Positions 6,775-14,620 of a stretch of 43,632 nt of DNA are shown piece by piece. Location: positions 1 to 43,632 of IMG/VR virus record IMGVR_UViG_3300021440_000008; one strand, written 5' to 3'. The stretch is from a virus. The notes below the pieces were generated by a model. It saw nothing but the letters and a program-made list of their open reading frames with translations, was not told the DNA's origin and did not search any database. Each line of letters begins with the position of its first letter. Position 1 is the stretch's first letter. The position numbers and the translations under genes are program-made.

Positions 6775-7200
6775 ATGTCAGAGAAATCCATTCTCAATAA
6801 ATTACAGCTATATGCATCATCTCTCGGTCATAGATTATTTCGCAACAACTCCGGTGCTGCGTGGGCTGGCAAAGCGATTCAGCTTGCAAATGGTGACGTA
6901 CTAGTTAAACAAGCAAGACTTGTCAAATACGGTATTGGCACTGGATCAGGTGATTTGATAGGTGGCACTGTAATCAACATAACTTCTGATATGGTTGGAC
7001 GTAATATATTGGTATTTACCAATTACGAAGTTAAAGCTAACCGAACACCTATAACTAAAGAACAACAAGCATTCCATGAAGCTATTACCAAATTGGGTGG
7101 TATTAGCGTCATTGACAGATTTAAAGATACTGATATTGGGGAGAACACATATGTCGAAAGCATCAATCAATTTCGAGCTGCTAGCTTCGGAGTTAAATAA
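6775..7200 (+). CDS. VRR-NUC domain nuclease
   Basis: A 141-residue protein with the VRR-NUC (PD-(D/E)XK superfamily) layout: RNNSGAAW at 23-30, GIGTGSGDLIG with the putative metal-binding Asp60, and NYEVKANR with Glu85 and Lys87, followed by a Gln-containing helix (KEQQAFHEAI). Such stand-alone phage nucleases are thought to act on structured or branched DNA. The ribosome site AGAGGAAAG precedes the ATG. It overlaps the primase gene by 50 bases, so both are probably co-translated and serve replication or recombination. Confidence 0.85.
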   Translation: MSEKSILNKLQLYASSLGHRLFRNNSGAAWAGKAIQLANGDVLVKQARLVKYGIGTGSGDLIGGTVINITSDMVGRNILVFTNYEVKANRTPITKEQQAFHEAITKLGGISVIDRFKDTDIGENTYVESINQFRAASFGVK

Positions 7201-9448
7201 CTATATTACTTCATTCGTTCCGCGTTGGATATCTGGCGGCGAGCAGAAGGGAAACGAGTATCACGCAGCATCTATCTATGGTGGCAAAGGTGATTCGTTC
7301 CGTATTAACTTATCAACCGGCAAGTGGTCTGATTTTGCTAACGATGATCACAAAGGACATAATCTTATTCAGCTTTATGCAGCAATTAATAATGTAAAAC
7401 CATCATTTGCCGCCGCAACTCTAGCTGAGATGATAGGATTTCAGTCAACTCACCCTGATAACTTATCTGACAAGCTGCCTAATATGATTTCGTCTAAGCA
7501 TGGTAAGCCTACTAAACACTGGATTTATAGGTCTAAGCGAGGATTTCCATGCGCTTTAGTTGTTAGGTATGATCCGCCACAGGAGCGAAAGCAATTCACT
7601 CAATGGCATTTCTCGCAAACTGAGCAGAAATGGATTCCAAAGGCTCACCCTGATTTAAGGCCATTATATCAACTAGATAAGCTTGATCGTAATCCTTCGC
7701 TGCCTGTTGTTGTGTGTGAGGGCGAGAAAGCCGCAGATGCTTGTCAATCATTATACGGAGATACAGCGATTGCTACGTGCTGGTTAGGTGGATCTCAGGC
7801 CTTATCTAAAACAGACTTCTCACCTTTATATGGCAGGTCTGTAACATTGTGGCCAGACAATGATGAAGCCGGTATAATGGCCATGACTAAACTTTCAAAG
7901 CTTATTGTTTTAAGGGTTTCAAGTCTTTTTTGCATCAATCCAGACAAACAAGACCCTGAGAAATTCGATGCTGATGATCTTCTTTTGAAGGCTCCATCAA
8001 TACACGAGTTCTCGACATACTTATCAACACGAACTAAAGTTATTAAAGCCATCTCATCAGCGTCTTCCCCTGCGGTCGTCTCCCCGACTAATAATGAAGA
8101 CTCCCAAACTGGTGAGATGGCTCCTATTCATGGCATAGCTGAGCCATATTCCGAAGATGATCAAGAACTAGCTATCTTAAACGATTCAAGAGTCATGGTT
8201 AAGTGGGAGAAACTAGGGCTTATGATGAAGTCAGAAACAAAGGTTTATCAGAACGAAACAAACGTCATTAAGATACTACAACAAACGCCTAAGTTTAAGG
8301 CATCAGTATATTATGACGATTTTTTTAAGTCATATATGTCAACATTTGGATCAACCAAGCCAGAATCGTTCTCTGATATTACGTTTACGCGCTTTAAATT
8401 AGCCGTACAAAGCGAATATGGCATGGGGGATATCAGTACTGCCACTATCAAAGAAGCTCTGCGCTATTACGCTTCTGGCGTTATTAGGAACGAAGTATCA
8501 GACTATCTAAAAACACTTAAATGGGATGGACAACCGAGAATCGAAAGCTTTATGAATCTGATATATGGAGCTGATAACTCGCCATACAACTCAGCCGTAT
8601 CACGAATATTTTGGTTATCATTAGCGGCTAGGATATTAGACCCGGGTTGCAAAGCCGATATCATGGTTATATTAGAGGGTGGGCAGGGCATACAGAAATC
8701 TAGCTCATTAGAAGAAATAGGCTCACTATTGGGCCGAGATTTCTACTCAGTAGCCGGCAAAAAGCTTGATAACAAAGACTTTTACATTGGCTTACAAGGT
8801 AAATTCATCGTCGAGATGGGTGAAATCAACGCAATCCTTAAGAACTCAGACGAAGATATCAAAGAAATGCTGTCTACCAGAATTGATAACTATCGAATCC
8901 CATACGCCACAGAATCAACTCCTAATTCAAGGACCAATATATTCGTAGGTACAACGAATCAGGAGAACTATCTAAGAGACGAAACAGGCTCACGTAGGTT
9001 TTTACCAGTTAAATGTTCAGAGGTTAATATGGACCTATTGCGCGACAATAAGCTCCAATTCTTTGCCGAAGCTGTGCACAGAAAACTATCGGGTGAAGAT
9101 CATTGGGAGTTCCCAAAGGATTTGGCTAAGATTGAAACAGAAAAAAGAATGGAAATAGAAGATCCTTGGTTTGATTATGTAGAAGAATTCTGTTCGGGAC
9201 TTAAGAACGTACGAACAATTGATGTTATGTATCATTTACAACTTGAGCCAAAAAGACAAGAAAGAAAAGAAGCCAACAGAATTGCTAAAATTTTAAAAAA
9301 ACTTAAGTATGAAGTTGTTAAAAAAAGAGTAAATGGAGAGCCAACTTGGATATTCGAAAACAACAATATCAACTCAAATAATACATCTTGGGAAAAAGTT
9401 GATAAGATTAAAAAAGAAGCAAATTATGGCCTATTTAGACAATCTTAA
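7151..9448 (+). CDS. Primase-helicase: TOPRIM-type N-terminal region with VapE (virulence-associated E) ATPase
   Basis: A 765-residue replication protein. The N-terminal region has a TOPRIM-like core: VVVCEGEKAADA (Glu190) and WPDNDEAG (Asp236, Asp238). The C-terminal half matches virulence-associated E proteins: LKWDGQPRIESFM, Walker A GGQGIQKSS (Lys516), a FIVEMGEIN Walker-B-like strand and GTTNQENYLRDETGSRRFLP. It would prime and unwind DNA and load host replication proteins. The start at 7151 follows GGGGAG; the frame is open further upstream, inside the nuclease gene, but without such a site. It directly precedes the palindrome-rich candidate origin. No phage DNA polymerase is present. 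Confidence 0.9.
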   Translation: MSKASINFELLASELNNYITSFVPRWISGGEQKGNEYHAASIYGGKGDSFRINLSTGKWSDFANDDHKGHNLIQLYAAINNVKPSFAAATLAEMIGFQSTHPDNLSDKLPNMISSKHGKPTKHWIYRSKRGFPCALVVRYDPPQERKQFTQWHFSQTEQKWIPKAHPDLRPLYQLDKLDRNPSLPVVVCEGEKAADACQSLYGDTAIATCWLGGSQALSKTDFSPLYGRSVTLWPDNDEAGIMAMTKLSKLIVLRVSSLFCINPDKQDPEKFDADDLLLKAPSIHEFSTYLSTRTKVIKAISSASSPAVVSPTNNEDSQTGEMAPIHGIAEPYSEDDQELAILNDSRVMVKWEKLGLMMKSETKVYQNETNVIKILQQTPKFKASVYYDDFFKSYMSTFGSTKPESFSDITFTRFKLAVQSEYGMGDISTATIKEALRYYASGVIRNEVSDYLKTLKWDGQPRIESFMNLIYGADNSPYNSAVSRIFWLSLAARILDPGCKADIMVILEGGQGIQKSSSLEEIGSLLGRDFYSVAGKKLDNKDFYIGLQGKFIVEMGEINAILKNSDEDIKEMLSTRIDNYRIPYATESTPNSRTNIFVGTTNQENYLRDETGSRRFLPVKCSEVNMDLLRDNKLQFFAEAVHRKLSGEDHWEFPKDLAKIETEKRMEIEDPWFDYVEEFCSGLKNVRTIDVMYHLQLEPKRQERKEANRIAKILKKLKYEVVKKRVNGEPTWIFENNNINSNNTSWEKVDKIKKEANYGLFRQS

Positions 9449-9467
9449 AAGTGACAATTTGCGCGAG

Positions 9468-9739
9468 CGTTCCATAAGAAATGATGGAACTTTTAAATTC
9501 TTATGGAACGACTTAAGTTATTGTAATTCATTGAATATATTAAAAGTGTTCCGTTGTTCCATAATATATTGTATAAGTATATTGTTATATATATATATGA
9601 ATTTACATATAATTTACATATACATTTACATAAAATATAGGAAGGTCTTTAAAACGCTATTTCTTATGGAACGTTACGGAACATTTTAATATTACTTAAT
9701 GAAAACAATAACTTAACCGTTCCATAAGGCTTATGGAAC
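9468..9739. other. Candidate replication origin / initiator-binding cluster
   Basis: The 412-base non-coding stretch 9449-9860 contains repeated CTTATGGAAC elements in both orientations. Full copies lie at 9469-9478 (inverted), 9500-9509, 9663-9672, 9719-9728 (inverted) and 9730-9739. Variants lie at 9484-9490, 9548-9552, 9556-9565 and 9674-9682. The pair 9468-9480/9498-9510 has perfect 13-base inverted arms, and 9719-9739 is a 21-base palindrome with 10-base arms. Between the clusters is a very AT-rich core with three direct copies of ATTTACATA (9601, 9612, 9624). Location just after the primase-helicase gene favours an origin; an operator array is the alternative. The remainder (9740-9803) is featureless AT-rich DNA. 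Confidence 0.6.
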
Positions 9740-9803
9740 ACTAAACAATTTAGTATTTGCTTCAAATAGCTTTAAAATTAAGCAAAATGCACATAAATAA
9801 AAA

Positions 9804-9829
9804 AAGGCAGACCTACTAAAATCTGCCTT
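9804..9829 (-). terminator. Rho-independent terminator of the SSB operon
   Basis: Arms AAGGCAGA (9804-9811) and TCTGCCTT (9822-9829) form a perfect 8-bp stem with a 10-base loop. Read on the minus strand the stem is followed by a run of T residues, so it ends minus-strand transcripts coming from 10909-9861. It also insulates the origin region. Confidence 0.8.
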
Positions 9830-9860
9830 AACGCCTTTTATTTAACTGATATATAAATAA

Positions 9861-10034
9861 TTATTTTTTAGCTGTTTTTGTTTTTTTCTTAACTTTCTTC
9901 TTTGCCATTTTACTCCCTTTCTTTGCTGTTGATAGCGCGATTGCTACCGCTTGTTTTTGTGGTCTGCCGGAACTAACCAGCTCTTTTATGTTGCTTGATA
10001 TTGTGGCACGACTCATGCCTTTCTTGATCGGCAT
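9861..10034 (-). CDS. DUF6496-like protein with Lys-rich tail
   Basis: A 57-residue protein, start [19 protein letters not shown], then [18 protein letters not shown], and a strongly basic tail built of Lys/Ala/Thr. The MPIKKGMS...IxxNIKEL...[12 protein letters not shown] pattern is one I recognise as the DUF6496 family, common in phage and environmental genomes and of unknown function. A basic, compact helix-loop-helix with a histone-like tail suggests nucleic-acid binding (inference). Its ATG overlaps the SSB stop (TAATG on the minus strand). It is the last gene before the terminator. Confidence 0.8.
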   Translation of the reverse strand: MPIKKGMSRATISSNIKELVSSGRPQKQAVAIALSTAKKGSKMAKKKVKKKTKTAKK

Positions 10035-10408
10035 TAGAACGGCACATCTTCGGATTGACCAAAATCTGATACTGGACCAGAATCCTGAGTTTGCTGTACT
10101 TTGCTTAAGAACTGAACAGTGTTTGCAATAATAGATGTGCTGTATTTTGTAACGCCATCTTTCTCGTACTTATCGGTTTGAAGCTTACCCTCAATATAAA
10201 CCGATGAGCCTTTCTTAAGATACTGAGAGCATATGTCTGCAAGCTTACCAAACGTCACCACATTGGACCATTCGGTACGGCTTTGATCATTACCTTCTTT
10301 ATCCTTCCACTTCTCACTGGTAGCCACTGAGAACTTTACAGCTGGTCCAGATCTTTCTGGGTCTTTACCTAAATTGCCTACTAATATAACTTTGTTTACT
10401 GATGCCAT
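10034..10408 (-). CDS. ssb: Single-stranded DNA-binding protein
   Basis: A 124-residue OB-fold SSB that coats single-stranded DNA during replication and recombination. It begins [17 protein letters not shown] after the start Met, the standard SSB N-terminus, and contains [22 protein letters not shown]. It ends SEDVPF, the acidic-Pro-Phe tip that recruits partner proteins. The start at 10408 is chosen because it matches the family N-terminus and overlaps the upstream stop; the frame extends 24 codons further without support. The linker is short compared with E. coli SSB, as usual in phages. It pairs functionally with the Sak4-like ATPase at 39665-40717. Confidence 0.95.
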   Translation of the reverse strand: MASVNKVILVGNLGKDPERSGPAVKFSVATSEKWKDKEGNDQSRTEWSNVVTFGKLADICSQYLKKGSSVYIEGKLQTDKYEKDGVTKYSTSIIANTVQFLSKVQQTQDSGPVSDFGQSEDVPF

Positions 10409-10707
10409 TATAATATCTCCGATTGTTGTTGTGTTGTTTGTGTATCTTGTTTGCGCATATCTAAAATAGCCTCTCTCCATATTAACCTGATACGCTCTTG
10501 CATAGCCGGTGGTGCATTAGCTAGCCGCTTATTCATCTCAGCGAAACTATCTAGCAAACCCATGTCTGCTGCTGATTCATGGTCTAGTTTGCGTTCGAGC
10601 ATCTTCTCGAGCACTTCAACATTAGACTCCGATCGTATGACAACTTCATACTTCTCAGGGTTTCGGCGAATCAATCTCCGCGCAAACCTATTTAACTTAC
10701 CTAACAT
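10408..10707 (-). CDS. Hypothetical basic protein
   Basis: Not recognised. It is 99 residues, starting MLGKLNRFARRLIRRNPEKYE. A basic N-terminal helix is followed by charged helical segments and a Gln/Thr-rich C-terminus. The start at 10707 is chosen because AAGGA lies just upstream on the minus strand and the neighbour's stop is adjacent; the frame extends to 10752 inside the upstream gene. It is in the SSB operon, with its stop overlapping the SSB start. A DNA-replication accessory role is inferred only from context. Confidence 0.65.
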   Translation of the reverse strand: MLGKLNRFARRLIRRNPEKYEVVIRSESNVEVLEKMLERKLDHESAADMGLLDSFAEMNKRLANAPPAMQERIRLIWREAILDMRKQDTQTTQQQSEIL

Positions 10708-10708
10708 T

Positions 10709-10909
10709 CTATCCTTCTTTCTTTGAGCCACTCGGCCCAATGTTAAATTCAATGGCTGATATGTCTACGATCTGTAAACGTCTACCAATCTCATTGATAA
10801 TCTCTCTTATTCTTAAATTACTCGACTTTGTTCTTGACTCGCTACAAAGGAATTGCAGCTCGGCGTGGAGTTTAGCCAACTCCTCAAGGTGATACTTTAT
10901 TGATTTCAT
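10709..10909 (-). CDS. Hypothetical small helical protein
   Basis: Not recognised. It is 66 residues from ATG 10909 (72 from GTG 10927); neither start has a clear ribosome site. The sequence is helical (YHLEELAKLHAELQFLC and REIINEIGRRLQ) and ends in a GSKKEG tail. It is the first gene of the minus operon that reads toward the origin and lies divergent from the terminase operon. A TTGACA sits at 10946-10941 on this strand, but no good -10 box is placed to match it. Confidence 0.6.
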   Translation of the reverse strand: MKSIKYHLEELAKLHAELQFLCSESRTKSSNLRIREIINEIGRRLQIVDISAIEFNIGPSGSKKEG

Positions 10910-10952
10910 ATAATGTAAGACAAACACAGATAGAATGTGCTGTCAATTATGG

Positions 10953-10980
10953 TTGATAATCCGAGACTATACGCTAGCAT
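10953..10980 (+). promoter_or_regulatory. Possible promoter for the packaging/virion operon
   Basis: In the 10928-10986 divergent gap, TTGATA (10953-10958), a 16-base spacer and TAGCAT (10975-10980) precede the ATG at 10987. The -10 match is only moderate. As at 5447, the start codon lies about 7 bases after the -10 box without a Shine-Dalgarno, which would again give a leaderless mRNA. Confidence 0.4.
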
Positions 10981-10986
10981 TTAATT

Positions 10987-11505
10987 ATGTCTGATATAGT
11001 TCCAATTGCTAAATTAAAATCATTTGAGTTGGTTAAGTCCAATCCTGACATGATCATAGACCACATAGCAAATGGTGGAAGCCTTACAAACCTAGCAAAG
11101 ATGATTAAGTGCGATTACTCCGAGATAATGAAACTTATCAGATCAGATGAATCACTACATAAAAGATACATGGCGGCTTTAGAAGATCGAAAAGAATGGG
11201 CTAAGGAGCGCATCTTCGAAGAACTTAAGTATATGTCTGCATACAACATTCAAGATGCGGTTAGACCAGATGGAACGCTTAAAACTATTCAAGAATTACC
11301 GGAAGACTTAGCCAGATCAATCAAAGAGGTTGATGCTGATGGCGGTCTTAAATTCTCTGATAAGCTTAAAGCATTAGATCAAAAACAAAAGCTTCTTGGA
11401 ATATCGACAGAGAAAATTGAAATAACAGGCAAATTAACATTAGAAGATTTAATAAAACAATCAATGAAAGAGGAAGAAGATGTCAATAAAACAACGAGCA
11501 TTTGA
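10987..11505 (+). CDS. terS: Terminase small subunit
   Basis: A 172-residue DNA-recognition subunit of the packaging motor. It has an N-terminal helix-turn-helix-like region (GGSLTNLAKMIKCDYSEIMKLI), a central helical segment (DRKEWAKERIFEEL), and the hallmark LKALDQKQKLLGISTEKIEI near the C-terminus. This lysine-rich 'K-x-LLG' block is characteristic of small terminases of podoviruses and siphoviruses. It begins the rightward late operon. Unusually, four virion-type genes separate it from the large subunit at 14621. Its end overlaps the next gene by 26 bases. Confidence 0.85.
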   Translation: MSDIVPIAKLKSFELVKSNPDMIIDHIANGGSLTNLAKMIKCDYSEIMKLIRSDESLHKRYMAALEDRKEWAKERIFEELKYMSAYNIQDAVRPDGTLKTIQELPEDLARSIKEVDADGGLKFSDKLKALDQKQKLLGISTEKIEITGKLTLEDLIKQSMKEEEDVNKTTSI

Positions 11506-11845
11506 TGCTGGTGGGTCTTTATCAATAAAGCTAAGTCTTACAACAACTGCCGCAACTGGACTAGCAGTCGTTAGAACAATGCAAGGTAATGCTGATGGAC
11601 AAGTTAGAATAGCCAATGCTGGATCATCAGCTTGCTTCTATTCGTACAGCGTAGTTGATGCAGCAACAGCGCAAGCAAATGCAGTATTGCCAACAGGCGC
11701 AGGAGCCAACTCTAAGGCGTGTTATTACTTACCTGCTGGCGCAGTAGAAGTTATATCGGTCCCTAGTGTTGCTACGATATATTTCTCAGGCATTACAATT
11801 GCCGGTACTTGCGACTTATACATCTGCTCAGGTAGTGGTTTATGA
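11480..11845 (+). CDS. Putative virion surface protein
   Basis: A 121-residue protein rich in Ala, Ser, Thr and Gly with an all-beta pattern and almost no charged residues in the central part. It resembles phage decoration or fibre-associated proteins in composition, but no family is recognised. GAGGAAGAAG precedes the ATG, which lies inside the end of terS. It is the first of four consecutive surface-type genes between terS and terL. The stop overlaps the next ATG. Confidence 0.65.
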   Translation: MSIKQRAFDAGGSLSIKLSLTTTAATGLAVVRTMQGNADGQVRIANAGSSACFYSYSVVDAATAQANAVLPTGAGANSKACYYLPAGAVEVISVPSVATIYFSGITIAGTCDLYICSGSGL

Positions 11846-12246
11846 TTAAAACAGGAGGTCCAGTAGATGCGTCAAGTATGCAGCAATTGCTGTTTGTTGG
11901 GCGATCTTTAAATATGACATTAACGACAGATCAGGCGCTATCAAAGATGGCCGCTGGTACAAACTACGTGGTAACTAAAGTTGTTGCAGTTAGAAAGACT
12001 GGTGCATTTGGAACTGCGTGTGCTGGTGGTGTTTATACAACAACATCAAAAGGTGGCTCTGCATTAGTAGCTGCTGGCCAGTCTTATGCAAACTTAACTG
12101 GTGCTGGCAAGATAGTTGATGCAACTGTAGCAGCAGTTAATGGAACAGATGCACAATCTGCTGCAACATTATATCTAAGTTTAACAACAGGGAATACAGG
12201 GGCATTAACTGCTGATGTATTCGTATATGGGACAATAATTGACTAA
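11842..12246 (+). CDS. Putative virion surface protein
   Basis: A 134-residue beta-rich, Ala/Thr/Gly-rich protein with very few acidic residues in its core, beginning MIKTGGPVDASSMQQLLFVG. It looks like a small receptor- or capsid-decoration-type protein, by composition and context only. The start overlaps the upstream stop (ATGA) and the stop overlaps the next start (TAATG), so the cluster 11480-14620 appears to be made as a set. Confidence 0.6.
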   Translation: MIKTGGPVDASSMQQLLFVGRSLNMTLTTDQALSKMAAGTNYVVTKVVAVRKTGAFGTACAGGVYTTTSKGGSALVAAGQSYANLTGAGKIVDATVAAVNGTDAQSAATLYLSLTTGNTGALTADVFVYGTIID

Positions 12247-14150
12247 TGGCTGGACAAAATACAGCGAATAATAAAACAGATGGTTATTCGATAACTGGTA
12301 CAACATCAGGAGATAAAAGAGGTCTTGATGTTGCTATCGTTGCCGGGTCATTAACTATTGATACGTCTGCATTAGCTACAGAGGCAACATTAGCAGAGGT
12401 GGCTGTATCTGCTGATAATATAGACGTAACCGCTCAGAATATTGCAAATACACAAACCGATGGAAACCAAAAATCTATTGTTCGAGGTGGATCTAAGGGT
12501 GCAACATCTGCTGCCGATGTAACAAGTACTGCTTCTGGTGCTAATCACCAACCTTTAGATGTTGCAATTTATGATGCATCTGGGAATCAGATAACTAGTT
12601 TTGGCGGTGGTACTCAATATGCCGATGGTTCGGCGAGAGGTGCAGCTACAGGCACACTGTTAATGGTTGACGATGGAACAAATATTCAGTCTGCATTAGG
12701 GACTACAGCTGGTGTATTGAAAGTTGATCTAAGCGCAACTACAGCAAATGCTACAGCAATTAAAGTAGATAACTCTGCTGTTACTCAACCCATTAGCGGA
12801 TCAGTTACAGTCACCCAATCCACTGGTACAAATTTACATACTGTTATTGACTCTGGTACTGTAACAAATTTATCACAACTTGGTGGTTCTGCTATTGCAA
12901 TGAATACTGGCGTTCGTTCTGCTGGTACTCAACGAGTAACTATTGCCACAGATGATGTTGTTCCTGCATCTCAATCTGGTACTTGGAATATAACTAACGT
13001 ATCTGGTACTGTATCACTACCAACAGGAGCCGCTACATCTGCAAACCAATCATCTGAACTAACTTTGATAGGTGCTGTTACCGAGACAGCCCCGGCAAAT
13101 GATACTGCATCGTCTGGTCTAAATGGAAGATTGCAGCGAATAGCTCAGAGAATTACGAGTTTAATAGCTCAAATACCTGCTGTTCTTGGCCAGACTACTA
13201 TGGCTAATAGTATGTCTGTAGTTATAGCATCGAATCAGTCTGCTGTTCCTATATCTCAAGCGGCTGTGCTTACATCAGGAAATATTACTACTCAGAACTT
13301 AGTTCCTGCTGGTACGGCTACTGCTGGATCTGCGGTTGAAGCAACAATCACAACTCAAGGTATGGCAACAGTTCAAGTAACTGGTACATATACAGGTGCA
13401 TTATCTTTACAATATACTATAGATGGATCTACTTGGGTTACTCATGCAACGGGTAATGATGCTGCATTCTTTAACGTAAACGCCGGTACATTCGCATTTA
13501 CCATAGCCTCAGCCACAACTGGAATATTCCGAATTCCTACTGCTGGTGCAGTTAAGGTTCGTATTACTGCTTTAGCTGCTGTAACTGGTACTGCTGTTGT
13601 AACTATCAATGCAGCTCAGGCAGCAATTCCTGCTCCGTCTAGTCAAAATATAAATCAAAACTTAGTTGGTGGTGCAACAATAACTGTCAATAACGGAGTT
13701 GCTGGATCTGGTACTCAAAGAGTTGTTATTGCTTCTGATCAAACAGCTTATTCTGTAAATGCGACACTAGGAACTGAGACTACTAAAGTTATAGGAGTTA
13801 TAGGTCACGTTCCAAGCGCAGTATCTACGAATGGATTATCAAGTGCCGCATCAACTGCTGCCGCTACTAACTTGGTGGTTAAGGCTTCTGCTGGTAGACT
13901 ATATACACTTACTGGATATAATGGTCGGACATCTTCTCAGTTTATTCAGATTCACAATACAACGTCATTACCTGTTGATACGGCTGTGCCAATCTACAGC
14001 TTCATAGTTCCTGCTCAATCTAATTTCTCGCTTGATTATGGAGTTTATGGAAGGGTTTATGGAACAGGTATAACAGTTTGTAATTCATCAACACAAGCAA
14101 CCAAGACAGTCGGATCTGCTGATTGCTGGTTCAATGCGGAGTATTTATAA
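12246..14150 (+). CDS. Large beta-rich putative surface/adhesin protein
   Basis: A 634-residue protein low in charge, dominated by Ser, Thr, Ala, Val and Gly. It contains internal degenerate repeats: GTQRVTIATD near residue 230 and GTQRVVIASDQ near 490, plus VVIASNQSAVPIS near 325. Such GTxRVxIASDQ modules recur in virion proteins of uncultured phages (my recollection). The C-terminal about 130 residues look like a separate folded beta domain. A structural fibre or adhesin is the likeliest role. It is coupled to both neighbours by TAATG overlaps, and the following gene encodes a domain shared with the tail fibre. Confidence 0.65.
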   Translation: MAGQNTANNKTDGYSITGTTSGDKRGLDVAIVAGSLTIDTSALATEATLAEVAVSADNIDVTAQNIANTQTDGNQKSIVRGGSKGATSAADVTSTASGANHQPLDVAIYDASGNQITSFGGGTQYADGSARGAATGTLLMVDDGTNIQSALGTTAGVLKVDLSATTANATAIKVDNSAVTQPISGSVTVTQSTGTNLHTVIDSGTVTNLSQLGGSAIAMNTGVRSAGTQRVTIATDDVVPASQSGTWNITNVSGTVSLPTGAATSANQSSELTLIGAVTETAPANDTASSGLNGRLQRIAQRITSLIAQIPAVLGQTTMANSMSVVIASNQSAVPISQAAVLTSGNITTQNLVPAGTATAGSAVEATITTQGMATVQVTGTYTGALSLQYTIDGSTWVTHATGNDAAFFNVNAGTFAFTIASATTGIFRIPTAGAVKVRITALAAVTGTAVVTINAAQAAIPAPSSQNINQNLVGGATITVNNGVAGSGTQRVVIASDQTAYSVNATLGTETTKVIGVIGHVPSAVSTNGLSSAASTAAATNLVVKASAGRLYTLTGYNGRTSSQFIQIHNTTSLPVDTAVPIYSFIVPAQSNFSLDYGVYGRVYGTGITVCNSSTQATKTVGSADCWFNAEYL

Positions 14151-14620
14151 TGGGTCTATATGTACCAAATCCTTACGTTCAAAAAAATATTCTTACTTGC
14201 ACATCTGGGACAAAAACTCCATCTGCAACAAACAATTACCATTCTCTAACAACAAACTCTGTAACAATAACTCCGGGAACATGGGAGCTTACAGGATATG
14301 CAAGCTTCTCATTTAGTGGATCTGCGCTTTATACTGATGTTGGTGTAGGTTTTTATGGAACTAATGGAGCAGATACGTCATCGGCTCCAACAACTGCGTT
14401 ATCTGGTATTGCTAATTTAACTGTTGATTCTGCTGTTACTGGAAACAATACAACATATTTAAATACAGCAAGTACGTTTGCCGCAATCACAATACCTTGT
14501 GTAACAACATGGGTTAGTTGTACGGCCGATTCAACAATATATATAGTTACATACGCTCTAATGACTACAGCGGCAAACTCTCGAATAACTGCAAGAATGT
14601 CAGTAAAGAAAATATATTAA
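14150..14620 (+). CDS. Surface protein sharing the tail-fibre C-terminal domain
   Basis: A 156-residue protein from the ATG at 14150, which overlaps the preceding stop. Residues about 17-156 align along their whole length with the last about 140 residues of the tail fibre at 34839-36119. Shared blocks include TSGxKTP, YHxLTTNS, GVGFYG and YIVTY, and both end in a run of Lys/Arg followed by Leu/Ile-Tyr. Roughly half of the residues match by eye. It therefore looks like a stand-alone copy of a receptor-binding or trimerising head domain. A longer frame from 14123 is not preferred. The terminase gene starts directly after its stop. Confidence 0.75.
   Translation: MGLYVPNPYVQKNILTCTSGTKTPSATNNYHSLTTNSVTITPGTWELTGYASFSFSGSALYTDVGVGFYGTNGADTSSAPTTALSGIANLTVDSAVTGNNTTYLNTASTFAAITIPCVTTWVSCTADSTIYIVTYALMTTAANSRITARMSVKKIY

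Noticed and set aside
9333-9689. 118-residue plus-strand frame spanning the end of the primase gene and the origin region
   Set aside because: It crosses the palindromes and AT-rich repeats and its sequence is low-complexity Ile/Tyr; no ribosome site. Taken as chance.
9449-9860. tRNA or structured RNA gene in the large non-coding gap
   Set aside because: No cloverleaf or conserved tRNA arms are seen; the palindromes are better explained as protein-binding sites or origin elements.
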